This document shows positions 43,742 to 51,579 of a stretch of 64,000 nucleotides of DNA, piece after piece; the stretch's first letter is position 1; the number at the start of each line of letters is the position of its first letter. This stretch comes from Sphingomonas suaedae. GTDB taxonomy: Bacteria; Pseudomonadota; Alphaproteobacteria; Sphingomonadales; Sphingomonadaceae. Both the position numbers and the translations under genes were made by a program. The stretch covers positions 3,718,001 through 3,782,000 of the forward strand of contig NZ_CP042239.1 in NCBI RefSeq assembly GCF_007833215.1, read 5' to 3'. The notes under the pieces are model-generated. The model saw nothing but the letters and a program-made list of their open reading frames with translations. It did not search any database and had not been told where the DNA came from.

Positions 43742-44023
43742 GTGTTGAGGACGGATACGATATTGCGGCGCAGGCCGAGACTGTTGGCATCGATGATGGA
43801 TGGCGAAACGGTGATGCTCGATGTGGAAAGCGGCCATTATTTCGGACTTTCCGGTATCGGCCCGCACATCTGGACCATGCTCGAACAGGATCGCAGCGTC
43901 GGGGAGATCATCGCGGACGTCAAAGCCGAGTTTGCGATCGGCGCCGGTGACATGGTTGACCAGGATGTCACGCATTTTGTCCAGGAGCTGGTCGACAAGG
44001 GACTGGTGACGATCGTCGGTTAG
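43742..44023 (+). CDS. PqqD-like RiPP recognition element (lasso B1 type)
   Basis: 93-residue winged-helix protein of the PqqD family: ASMMDGETVMLDVESGHYFG, then GPHIWTMLEQDRSVGEIIAD and VTHFVQELVDKGLVTIV. These proteins bind the leader of RiPP precursors through the YxxPxL region. The GTG at 43742 follows GAGGGG. It is separate from any leader peptidase (B2) domain, and no such gene is found next to it. Three bases separate it from the asparagine-synthetase-like gene. Confidence 0.88.
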   Translation: MLRTDTILRRRPRLLASMMDGETVMLDVESGHYFGLSGIGPHIWTMLEQDRSVGEIIADVKAEFAIGAGDMVDQDVTHFVQELVDKGLVTIVG

Positions 44024-44026
44024 GCC

Positions 44027-45901
44027 ATGTTCGCGGGGATCATCATGCGCGACAGCCGCGCCGACCCGCGGGACCATGCGGGGGCGGAGACGCTGCTGGC
44101 GGCGCTCACGCCCTACGACCAGGCCGACCGGACGGGCGCGTGGCAGAGCGATGGAGCGCTGCTGGTGCAGGCGCTGACCTGGAACACCCCGGAATCGAAG
44201 CATGAAACCGTACCGGAAGTTTGTGCCGACACCGGGCGCGTAATCGTCGGCTGGATCCGGCTGGACAATCGCGCGGAACTTTGCGTGCAGCTGGGCCTGG
44301 AACTTCGCGCAGATCTGACCGATCCGCAACTCGTGCTTGCCGCGCACCGGGCCTGGGGCGAGGTTTGCCCCGATCGAATCGAGGGGGATTTCAGCTTTCT
44401 GATTTACGACCCCGCCCGGCACACCGCCTTTTGCGCGCGCGACGCGCTGGGGGTCAGACCCTTTTTCTATCATCTCAGTCGCGAGCTGTTCGTTTTCGCG
44501 AGTACGGCGGCGGTTTATCCCGTGTTACGCCGTTTCGACGCCGCACCGTCGCGGGAATGGATGGCGCGCTTCCTGATCGGCGAGTCCGCGGACGGGATGA
44601 ACACCGCTTATGCGCAGGTCAAAAAATTGCCTCCCGCGCACATCCTTTCGGTAGCCCGTGAAGGCGCTGCGGAACCCGTGCGATATTTCGGGTTCGAGGA
44701 CAGCGCGCCCCAGATCTGGCGGCGCGATGCACGCCGGGTCGACGCCTATCGCGACGCCTTTCACCGCGCCGTCGAGGCCCGGCTTCGCAGCGCATGGCGG
44801 ATCGGCGCGGAGAATTCCGGCGGCATCGACAGTGCGACGATCATCGCCCATGCGGTTGGCCAGTTGCCCGGTGGGGGTGCGAATCTGCCGTGCTTCAGCC
44901 TGTGTCACATGGAGCGGGAACCGGGCTATATCCTTGATCTCGCCATGCACTGCGGCATCAAGGACAACTATGTCCTGGCCCGCCCGGCGTACCAGCCTGA
45001 AACCGAGATATATGAACGGGCGAACCGTGTTCTCGGCTACCCGCCCGAGCATAATCATGCCCTGCTTCATGTGCCGTTCTTCGAACGGTGTCAGGCGGCC
45101 GGCATCCGAACCTTGCTGTCCGGATTTGGCGGCGATGAGATTGTGACGAGCCAGGCGGAATTTCTGACTCGCGAACTCTTTCTCGCCGGTCGATATGCGC
45201 AGCTCCTCAACGAATTGCCCGGCAATATGGCGACGCGCGCTGCCCGTGCCGTCGCGATGTTCGGCACGGGCTTGCCGAAGACGCGGAGAACCGTGCCGGG
45301 GGGCGGCACGCCCAGGCTTGCCCGGACCATCCTGCGTCGCGAGGTCATCGAAGACTATGGCCTGACCGGTCATCATGAAGCCAATGTGGCGGCCTATCGT
45401 CAGGCGCGCACGCTCAACGGCCATCTCCTGGCGAAGCCCGCGATCCGGACGGCGCTGATCGGACGGCTTGAGGGCTGCAGTCTGATGGCGGGGAGCTATC
45501 GGATCGACTATCGCTGGCCGATGCTCGATCGTGCGTTGATCGCCCGGTTTCTCGCCACGCCATCCATCGAAAAGCGCCACCGGCAATGGGGCCGATATCT
45601 CCACCGTCGCGCCTGTAACGGTACCGTTCCGGATCAAATCCTGTGGAAGGAGCGCAAAGAAATGGGGCGTATCCGCTACTTCGGGCGCGACAGGCGACTC
45701 CCTGCGATCGATGTCGATGCGATCCCCGCTGCGCTGGACGACATCGTCGATCGCGGTGCCGTTCTGGCACAAGTTGAAATGTTGAACTCTATATTCGACG
45801 ACGGCGATCTATGGTTAGCTAAGGCACCGGAAAGAAACAATTTGCGTGCGTTGACCACTCTGGATATCTGGTTGAACAACCACTGGCATAGGGGAATCTA
45901 A
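44027..45901 (+). CDS. Asparagine-synthetase-like enzyme, lasso cyclase (C protein) type
   Basis: 624 residues: an N-terminal glutaminase-like domain (1 to about 215) and an ATP-PPase domain with the pyrophosphate loop ENSGGIDSATIIAHA at about 262-276 and FGGDEIVTS further on. The catalytic Cys of amidotransferases (normally Met-Cys) is replaced: the protein begins MFAGI, so glutamine cannot be hydrolysed in the usual way. This is typical of lasso-peptide cyclases, which adenylate a side-chain acid. It lies between the recognition-element gene and the precursor gene, three bases from each. Confidence 0.88.
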   Translation: MFAGIIMRDSRADPRDHAGAETLLAALTPYDQADRTGAWQSDGALLVQALTWNTPESKHETVPEVCADTGRVIVGWIRLDNRAELCVQLGLELRADLTDPQLVLAAHRAWGEVCPDRIEGDFSFLIYDPARHTAFCARDALGVRPFFYHLSRELFVFASTAAVYPVLRRFDAAPSREWMARFLIGESADGMNTAYAQVKKLPPAHILSVAREGAAEPVRYFGFEDSAPQIWRRDARRVDAYRDAFHRAVEARLRSAWRIGAENSGGIDSATIIAHAVGQLPGGGANLPCFSLCHMEREPGYILDLAMHCGIKDNYVLARPAYQPETEIYERANRVLGYPPEHNHALLHVPFFERCQAAGIRTLLSGFGGDEIVTSQAEFLTRELFLAGRYAQLLNELPGNMATRAARAVAMFGTGLPKTRRTVPGGGTPRLARTILRREVIEDYGLTGHHEANVAAYRQARTLNGHLLAKPAIRTALIGRLEGCSLMAGSYRIDYRWPMLDRALIARFLATPSIEKRHRQWGRYLHRRACNGTVPDQILWKERKEMGRIRYFGRDRRLPAIDVDAIPAALDDIVDRGAVLAQVEMLNSIFDDGDLWLAKAPERNNLRALTTLDIWLNNHWHRGI

Positions 45902-45904
45902 GCG

Positions 45905-46066
45905 ATGGCGAGCGAAATCAAACTGGAAGCGGCGCAGGACGCTATTCGGGACACCAAGCCGAACTATCAGCGCCCGCTGCTGATCGAACTGGATGCGAAA
46001 GAGACTGCGGGTGGGCAATTCATCCCCAGCCCGACGCTTGAAAATACCACCTATTATCTCAGCTGA
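45905..46066 (+). CDS. RiPP precursor peptide with lasso-type leader
   Basis: A 53-residue peptide, three bases after the cyclase gene, with AGGGGA nine bases before its ATG. The leader holds YQRPLLIELD (residues 21-30), a match to the YxxPxL...LD lasso leader, and a Thr at 34 in the penultimate-leader position (KETAGG). The presumed core begins at Gly36 or Gly37 and ends YYLS. No Asp or Glu stands at core positions 7-9, where a lasso ring would close; the only acid is Glu46. The C-terminal Ser fits the kinase and the YY pair or Thr residues could fit the sulfotransferase. Confidence 0.75.
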   Translation: MASEIKLEAAQDAIRDTKPNYQRPLLIELDAKETAGGQFIPSPTLENTTYYLS

Positions 46067-46170
46067 TGATTCGATCCGGGCGATGATCTGACCCTGCGGA
46101 CAGGAGAGCTGCGCGCAGGGGATCATATTTCATGATCGCTGCCGGGATTTGCTTGAATTCAAACGCTTTG

Positions 46171-46203
46171 CCGCCCGGTCGTGATCGACCGGGCGGTTTG
46201 CGT
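46171..46203. terminator. Rho-independent terminator between the RiPP operon and the tail-collar gene
   Basis: Stem CCGCCCGGTCG with loop TGAT and complement CGACCGGGCGG, followed by TTTGCGTT. The opposite strand continues as CAAAGCG. It lies between two convergent genes and can serve both. Confidence 0.8.
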
Positions 46204-46209
46204 TGTTCG

Positions 46210-46731
46210 TCAGTTCCGCGAGGGGAAAACGCCAAACAGTGCGATGATGAAGTTCACGGCCAGATAGGGGCTGTGCAGATCGAAAGGCTGGCTGCCGCCG
46301 GCCATTCCGATCGAGGTCGGCGCCATGGTCCGGTCGTCGGCAGGGACCGGCGCAGCGTAGATCGGAGTGCCCGGGGTCAAGGCCAGCATGTTGCCCTGCG
46401 GCGTCTGCTTGTCTGCGTTCGCCAATTCGCCATGGAAGCTGTGATTGTGGATCGGCATTTCGAGTGTCGTCAAGGTATGCGTGGGCGATCCAGCCATTTG
46501 CCCGAGCGCGACAGGGGGCAGGCCGGGTCCCGTCCCCGGATGGACCGGCGAGCGACCGCGAAGGTCCGGCAATGCGAACGTTGTCTGGCCGTTCCCGCCA
46601 TAGGTGGTGCCGAGAATCGAGAACAGCGCTGTGTTCGACGCGATCGACATTATCTGTCCGTCGCAGAACGCCCAGCCACGTGGTGCGAAATTGCCGCCGA
46701 ACATGATGATCTGGCCAATAAATGGGTCCAT
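46210..46731 (-). CDS. Phage tail-collar / MdpB-like protein
   Basis: 173-residue protein with the tail-collar fold of microcystin-dependent (Mdp) proteins: IGQIIMFGGNFAPRGWAFCD, SIASNTALFSILGTTYGGNG, FALPDLRGRSPVH and later IHNHSFHGEL and the C-terminal AVNFIIALFGVFPSRN. Stand-alone copies occur in many bacteria without any prophage; no other phage gene is present here. A GGGGAG site precedes the ATG at 46731. It faces the RiPP operon across a terminator. Its role is unknown; it may be an extracellular fibre-like protein. Confidence 0.85.
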   Translation of the reverse strand: MDPFIGQIIMFGGNFAPRGWAFCDGQIMSIASNTALFSILGTTYGGNGQTTFALPDLRGRSPVHPGTGPGLPPVALGQMAGSPTHTLTTLEMPIHNHSFHGELANADKQTPQGNMLALTPGTPIYAAPVPADDRTMAPTSIGMAGGSQPFDLHSPYLAVNFIIALFGVFPSRN

Positions 46732-47082
46732 AATCGCTCCCCTTTTGGACTTGATGTTGAAACTGAGGTCGTAACGCGCGCTGACCAGATCAGCTGAACT
46801 GCGAATCGTCTGGTTCGCGCGTTATACGGTCGCGACGAAGCAATTTTCAAATAGTTCACCACCCTTTTTTGTTAAATCGCCATAGATGGTTTGTCCCATT
46901 TTGCTGGTTGAAACATCGACCCGTCCTGGTGGCGTGGACCCTATTTCCGCTGCGCAAAAAGGCCGCGCGCGCAAGACGGCCAGTTGTCGGCACTCCCGAT
47001 CGCTCGCGCCCTCAAATTGGCTATTAACGAACAACATATGCTATAAACACAAACTGCGATTGGGACATGGAGTGTTTGGGGC
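46732..47082. other. 351-bp intergenic region with lower GC
   Basis: The stretch between the divergent tail-collar and binding-protein genes has a clearly lower GC content than its surroundings. It includes a T-run (46863-46871), GTTCGC/CGAAC-like motifs and an operator-like site at 47016-47032. A 71-codon frame on the minus strand (46822-47037) has no recognisable features and is not called. I see promoters here but no gene. Confidence 0.5.
47016..47032. promoter_or_regulatory. 17-bp regulon motif, site upstream of the first binding protein
   Basis: Reads GTTCGTTAATAGCCAAT on the minus strand, 51 bp before the binding-protein start. It fits the consensus GTTCGTYATTRGCGAAT shared by sites at 51013, 54559, 54657, 56910 and 63415. 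Confidence 0.5.
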
Positions 47083-48108
47083 ATGGCGATTGTGGACCCG
47101 CGACCGAATTTGTGGACACGAAGGGCGCTGACAGGTGCGGCACTCGCCACGGGGGCAACGCTTGCCACTGGCTGCGCGTCGCGACCAGTGGCTCCGCATG
47201 GTGTCGCGAGCGGTCCTCTTCGGATTGCCGCACGGCCCGATGTGCTCGAAGTCGGTCCGATCCTTCATGCGGCCGGGGCGATGGGCGCGGGACGGGTCGT
47301 CGTTTCCGGCGGAGGTGTGCCGAATTTGATCGACGGGCCGGTCGCCGGGGCGATCGACAGCTTCCCCGGTCGCGCGGACGCGGCGGGGCAGGCGGAGACG
47401 CAGTTGCTGCGCCTGTCGGTCGCCAATCCGGACCTGCGCATCGTCATGACGGTGACCGAGGGCGTCTATCGCATCGTCGCGCGGCGCTCAGCCGGGATCA
47501 CCCGCGTCGCCGATCTGGCGGGCAAGCGCGTCGGTATTTTCGAACGGACGTCCGCCGCATTCTTCCTGCACCGAATGCTCGATCATGTGGGCCTGGGCGA
47601 CGCCGATATCGTCCGCGTCGCGCTGCGCCCCGGGGACATGGCGAAGGCGATGATCGAGCAACGCGTGGATGCGATCGCGATCTGGGAGCCGGAAAGCGAG
47701 CGGGCGGTTCGCGCGCTTGGCGCAGATGCCGTCACCTTCGCCGATCCGGACGTGTATCGCGAGTTCTACAATCTCAACACCACCGCCGCCGCGCTGGCGG
47801 ACCCGGTGCGTCGCGCCGCGCTGGTCGCGTTGATGCGCGCGCTCGTCCTGTCATGCCGGATCAGCGCGGAGCGCCCTGGCGAGGTGTGGCCGCTGGTCGC
47901 TGCCAGCAGCGGGTTTCCCGCAGAGCTGGTCGCGGCGGGCTGGCCGCACCACCGTTTTCCCGCGACGCTCGCTCCGGCCCTGCTCGATACGATGGTGGCG
48001 GAGGAGCGCTGGCTGGCGGCTCAGGACGGGCGCGCACCGCGCACCCGTCCCGAACTGGATCGCCTGATCGATCGCACGCTCCTCGCCGAGGCGGGGATCA
48101 GAAGCTGA
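47083..48108 (+). CDS. ABC-type substrate-binding lipoprotein without permease (SsuA/NMT1-like), copy 1
   Basis: 341 residues. A twin-arginine signal (LWTRRALTGAALATGATLATGC) ends in a Cys that could be lipidated. The mature part is an NMT1/SsuA-type periplasmic-binding fold: VVSGGGVPNLIDGPVAG, RIVMTVTEGVYRIVARRSAG, DLAGKRVGIF and AIAIWEPESERAV. No ATPase or permease gene is near. It meets a large TonB receptor tail to tail (11-bp overlap). A second copy at 55830 has the same partner arrangement, so these proteins probably work with TonB receptors, perhaps in taking sulfonated or aromatic compounds; the ligand is unknown. Confidence 0.85.
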   Translation: MAIVDPRPNLWTRRALTGAALATGATLATGCASRPVAPHGVASGPLRIAARPDVLEVGPILHAAGAMGAGRVVVSGGGVPNLIDGPVAGAIDSFPGRADAAGQAETQLLRLSVANPDLRIVMTVTEGVYRIVARRSAGITRVADLAGKRVGIFERTSAAFFLHRMLDHVGLGDADIVRVALRPGDMAKAMIEQRVDAIAIWEPESERAVRALGADAVTFADPDVYREFYNLNTTAAALADPVRRAALVALMRALVLSCRISAERPGEVWPLVAASSGFPAELVAAGWPHHRFPATLAPALLDTMVAEERWLAAQDGRAPRTRPELDRLIDRTLLAEAGIRS

Positions 48109-50920
48109 ACCGCGCGCCCACGGTCATGAACCGCCCGACGCGATCGTAGAAGACCGATGAGGCATAGCTGGGCGCGGTAATCGCGTTCGGCGTCAGCGGC
48201 GGTTTCTGGTTCAGAAGATTGTCGATGCTGCCGAAGATCTGGACGTTGGGGGTGATGCGATAGGAGGCGTTCAAATCGACATAGGCGCGTGCCGGAACGT
48301 CATTGTCGTCGATATCGACGCCTTCCTCGAAGCTGACGTTGAGCAAGCCGCCGCCGACATAACGCACCGCGACGCCAACCGATGCGCGATCGTCGCGATA
48401 AGTGGTGGAGAGGATGCCGCGCCATTTCGGGATGCCGCCCGCCGGACCGATCGTGCCGGTGGTACCGGTCTGGCCCGCATAGTCGGTCGTCTCGCCGTTC
48501 ACGGTGATCGACAGTTCCTCCACATAATTGACCAGCGCGCGTGTTTCGAGCCGCCCCCCGCCAACGGGCATCGAATAGCTGGCCTCGATATCCACACCGC
48601 TGCTCTTGGCACCCGCGGCGTTGATCAGCGTCGCCTCGACCGCTTCGATGACATTGCCGTTGAAGGTGATCGCTGAGCAAAGATCGGCCTGGTCGCGGAT
48701 GAGGCAGCCATCGACGATCTGCTGGCCGGTCAGCGACGTGATCGCGTTGTTGAGATCGATCGAATAATAATCGACCGCAAGCCGCAGCCCCGGCGCCCAG
48801 GACGGCTGATAGACTGCACCCGCCGTCAGCGCCTTGGCGCGTTCGGGCGTGAGGTTGGGGTTGCCGCCGGTCAGTTGCAGCGTGTTTCGGACGAGATTGG
48901 TGTCGGGATTGGTGATGTTGTTGAAGAATTGCGACTGGCCGGAGAACAGCTCGTTGATGTTCGCCGCACGAATGTCGCGCGAATAGGTGGCGCGCAGCCG
49001 CAGATCGTCGAACGGCGTGTAGTTCGCACCGATCTTCCACGTCGTCACGCTGCCGCTGGTCGAATAGTCGGTGACGCGAACCGCGCCGTTGATGTCGAGA
49101 TGCTTGCCCAGACCGGAGTCGCGCAACAACGGGACGACCACCTCGGCAAAGGCCTCCTTGACGTCGAGCTCTCCGCTCAGCGGCTGCGGGTTGACGGTCT
49201 TCCAGCGGCGACGCACCGACACGTCGTCGACATCGGCGCGCACCGTTTCGGAGCGATATTCGGCGCCCACCGCCAGCGACACGGTACCGGCCCAGGTGTC
49301 GAACACCGACCCTTCGAGGCTGACCGCATAGACGTCCTGCCGCTGGCGGGCCATCATCACGGCCGTGCCCTTATAGTAATCGAGCGCAGCCTGGCTGATC
49401 GATCCCGCGCCGAACGGATTGATCGGGATACACGCGCGAATATTCCCATAGGGATCCTGCGCCGCCGTCGGATTGGGGTTGTTCAGCAGCGCGCGACAGA
49501 TCGGCTGGCCGGTCGCCGGGTTGATGACGCTGTCGATCCCGAGCAGCCAGCGATCCTCGTTCCGGTTGTTGCCGTCCTCGCGATAATAATCGTTGCGGCT
49601 GAGCTGGACGAAGGCGTTCCATTTCCAGCTCGCGCCGATCTTTCCATCGATGCCGAAGCCATAGCGCTGGACCGTATTGTCGACGCTGTTGGTGAACGCC
49701 CCGTCCTCGCCCGCGACGCGTCCGATGCGGAAATCGTTCAGATTGTTGGCGATCAGAATGTCGCGGATTGGGGAGGGCAGGAAGGCATTGTCGCGGCGGA
49801 TGACGAGGTTGCCATTGTCGGTCGCAGTGGTGCCGTCCGAGAAGATGTCAGCGCGCGAAACCAGCGCATCGGCATAGATGCTGATAGTGTCGCTGACATC
49901 GAAGGTGATGCGGCCATAACCCGACATGCGCTCGAGCACCGGCAGGATGTTCGAGGTCGCCGCGAGCGATGCGCCGTCGCCGCCGGACATATAGACGTTG
50001 CCCACGGTCGTGCCGTAGTTGAACGGGAGTACCGTGCCGCCCGGTCCGAACTGGATGCCGCGCAGCGCGGCGATGCTGTTGCGCGCGGTGACGCCGCTAA
50101 ACGTCATCTGCGAAAAGCGCGCGTTGGGCAGAATCAGCTGGCGCGGCGCCCCGGGCGTGCCCGGATAAGCGGGGTTGGTGAGGACGGCATAATCGCCCCG
50201 CGCCCAGGGACGGCTTTCCTGCGCGAGTTGCCCTCCATTGCGAAAATAGTCCGCAGAGGCGACGATATGGAGCCGTCCGTCGACAAAGGCGCGGCCTGCG
50301 GTCAGCGAGGCGCCGGGCGTTTCGACATCGCCATAGGTGGAGACGCCGTACTGGACATCGCCCTTGAACCCCTCAAACCGATCGTCGAGCACCACGTTGA
50401 CGACACCCGACACGGCGTCCGAACCATAGGCCGCCGACGCGCCGCCGGTGACGATGTCGATCCGGCGGATCAGGCCGACCGGAATGACGTTGATGTCCAC
50501 GCCGCCCGACGGGTCGGTTGCCGCAAAGCGCCGCCCATCGACCAGCAGCAGCGTGCGGTTGGGGCCGAGGCCGCGCAGATCGAGATTGCTGGCGCCGATC
50601 GGCTGGCTCGACGTCCCGGTGTTCTGATTGGCCTTGAGCGCGGGGATATCGGAGATCAGGTCGGCGAGGTTGCGCACGCCCTTGTCCTGCAGTTCCAGCT
50701 TGCTGACGGTGGTTACCGGGGTTGGCGCGGTGAATCCGGAGATGCGCGTGCCGGTAATGGTGATCTCGCCCGGTGCCTCAGCCTCGTTTGCCGCCTCGAC
50801 CGGTACGTCCGCTTCCTGCGCGAAAGCCGGGGTGCCGAACGCGAGCGCGACGGCCAGCGATGCTGTGGACGTCAGGCCGCTTATGGCACGACGATATGAA
50901 TTCGGACGTGGCTTGGTCAT
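48098..50920 (-). CDS. Large TonB-dependent receptor, paralogue 1
   Basis: 940-residue outer-membrane receptor. The ATG at 50920 follows GGGAGG and begins a signal peptide (ISGLTSTASLAVALAFGTPA); a longer frame to 51031 covers the operator and is rejected. The TonB-box-like EITITGTRISGFTAPTPVTT, plug motifs (ALKANQNTGTSSQPIGASN, DIVTGGASAAYGSDAVSGVV) and a C-terminal RFSF barrel end are visible. It is closely similar to the receptor at 51580 (for example NPNPTAAQDPYG in both). The class is that of sphingomonad/Caulobacter receptors for organic nutrients, not classic siderophores. Confidence 0.92.
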   Translation of the reverse strand: MTKPRPNSYRRAISGLTSTASLAVALAFGTPAFAQEADVPVEAANEAEAPGEITITGTRISGFTAPTPVTTVSKLELQDKGVRNLADLISDIPALKANQNTGTSSQPIGASNLDLRGLGPNRTLLLVDGRRFAATDPSGGVDINVIPVGLIRRIDIVTGGASAAYGSDAVSGVVNVVLDDRFEGFKGDVQYGVSTYGDVETPGASLTAGRAFVDGRLHIVASADYFRNGGQLAQESRPWARGDYAVLTNPAYPGTPGAPRQLILPNARFSQMTFSGVTARNSIAALRGIQFGPGGTVLPFNYGTTVGNVYMSGGDGASLAATSNILPVLERMSGYGRITFDVSDTISIYADALVSRADIFSDGTTATDNGNLVIRRDNAFLPSPIRDILIANNLNDFRIGRVAGEDGAFTNSVDNTVQRYGFGIDGKIGASWKWNAFVQLSRNDYYREDGNNRNEDRWLLGIDSVINPATGQPICRALLNNPNPTAAQDPYGNIRACIPINPFGAGSISQAALDYYKGTAVMMARQRQDVYAVSLEGSVFDTWAGTVSLAVGAEYRSETVRADVDDVSVRRRWKTVNPQPLSGELDVKEAFAEVVVPLLRDSGLGKHLDINGAVRVTDYSTSGSVTTWKIGANYTPFDDLRLRATYSRDIRAANINELFSGQSQFFNNITNPDTNLVRNTLQLTGGNPNLTPERAKALTAGAVYQPSWAPGLRLAVDYYSIDLNNAITSLTGQQIVDGCLIRDQADLCSAITFNGNVIEAVEATLINAAGAKSSGVDIEASYSMPVGGGRLETRALVNYVEELSITVNGETTDYAGQTGTTGTIGPAGGIPKWRGILSTTYRDDRASVGVAVRYVGGGLLNVSFEEGVDIDDNDVPARAYVDLNASYRITPNVQIFGSIDNLLNQKPPLTPNAITAPSYASSVFYDRVGRFMTVGARFSF

Positions 50921-51012
50921 GGTTCCTCCCCTCAATCGGCTTTCGCCGCTGGCGCACGTTTTCTTGTCGAAACGCTTCTGATGCGCGATGCTATTAGCTA
51001 TCAACAAACTAT

Positions 51013-51029
51013 ATTCGCCAATAGCGAAC
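51013..51029. promoter_or_regulatory. 17-bp regulon motif upstream of receptor 1
   Basis: GTTCGCTATTGGCGAAT on the minus strand: TTCGC and GCGAA half-sites around five bases form a perfect dyad. It lies 93 bp before the receptor start and 71 bp before the YkgJ gene on the other strand. Confidence 0.6.
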
Positions 51030-51099
51030 AATCTAATGCCGATTGTGAGGGCTATGGATAGCGAGCGGGCATGGATGCGCGCGGGACCGGAGCAAGAGG

Positions 51100-51573
51100 A
51101 TGACCGACGAAAAGCCCGATCAGAATGCGATCCCCTGCGGCGGGTGCACCGAATGCTGCAAGACCGACCAGGTGATCCTGCGGCCCGAGGCCGGGGACGA
51201 TCTGGAATTCTACGATCTCGAATATATTGAAAGCGCGCTGTATCCGGGGCAGCGGGTACCGGCGCTCAAGCGCGATTCCCGTACCGGTCATTGCGTGTAT
51301 CTGCGCGACAGCGGTTGCGCGATCCATGGCCGCGCACCCTGGACCTGCCGGCGGTTTCACTGCGCGCGCATGTTCAAGGCGCTTGGCAGACTCTCCCGTG
51401 CGAAGCGGGACATTCTGTGGGCGCGCGGGGATGTGCTGGAGGAAGCGATCGTCGAGCGCGGGCGGGATCGATACGGCTACGCCGTCGAGCATGGGCTCGA
51501 CGGCGTGCTGGATACCGACATGCAGGTCGCGGCGTTCGAGCGCATCATTGCCGCGACGCCACGACGCAGATGA
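51100..51573 (+). CDS. YkgJ family cysteine-cluster protein
   Basis: 157-residue cytoplasmic protein of the YkgJ type (zinc/iron-chelating CxxCxxCC cluster). The signature is at the N terminus: IPCGGCTECCKTDQVILRPE, with more Cys in GHCVYLRDSGCAIHGRAPWTC and RRFHCARMF. The function is not known; family members may bind Fe-S clusters or zinc. It starts with ATG at 51100 after GGAG. It lies between two TonB receptor genes that point leftward and shares the control region of receptor 1. Confidence 0.88.
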   Translation: MTDEKPDQNAIPCGGCTECCKTDQVILRPEAGDDLEFYDLEYIESALYPGQRVPALKRDSRTGHCVYLRDSGCAIHGRAPWTCRRFHCARMFKALGRLSRAKRDILWARGDVLEEAIVERGRDRYGYAVEHGLDGVLDTDMQVAAFERIIAATPRRR

Positions 51574-51579
51574 CGCGGG

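Noticed and set aside
44027..45901. Considered as ordinary asparagine synthetase AsnB
   Set aside because: The second residue is Phe and not the catalytic Cys, and the gene lies between a PqqD-like gene and a leader-bearing peptide.
46210..46731. Considered as evidence of a prophage
   Set aside because: It is a single tail-collar gene; no integrase, terminase, capsid or att-like repeats are present in the window.
46822..47037. 71-codon frame upstream of the tail-collar gene, considered as a second RiPP precursor
   Set aside because: There is no YxxPxL leader, no ribosome site and no modification gene beside it.
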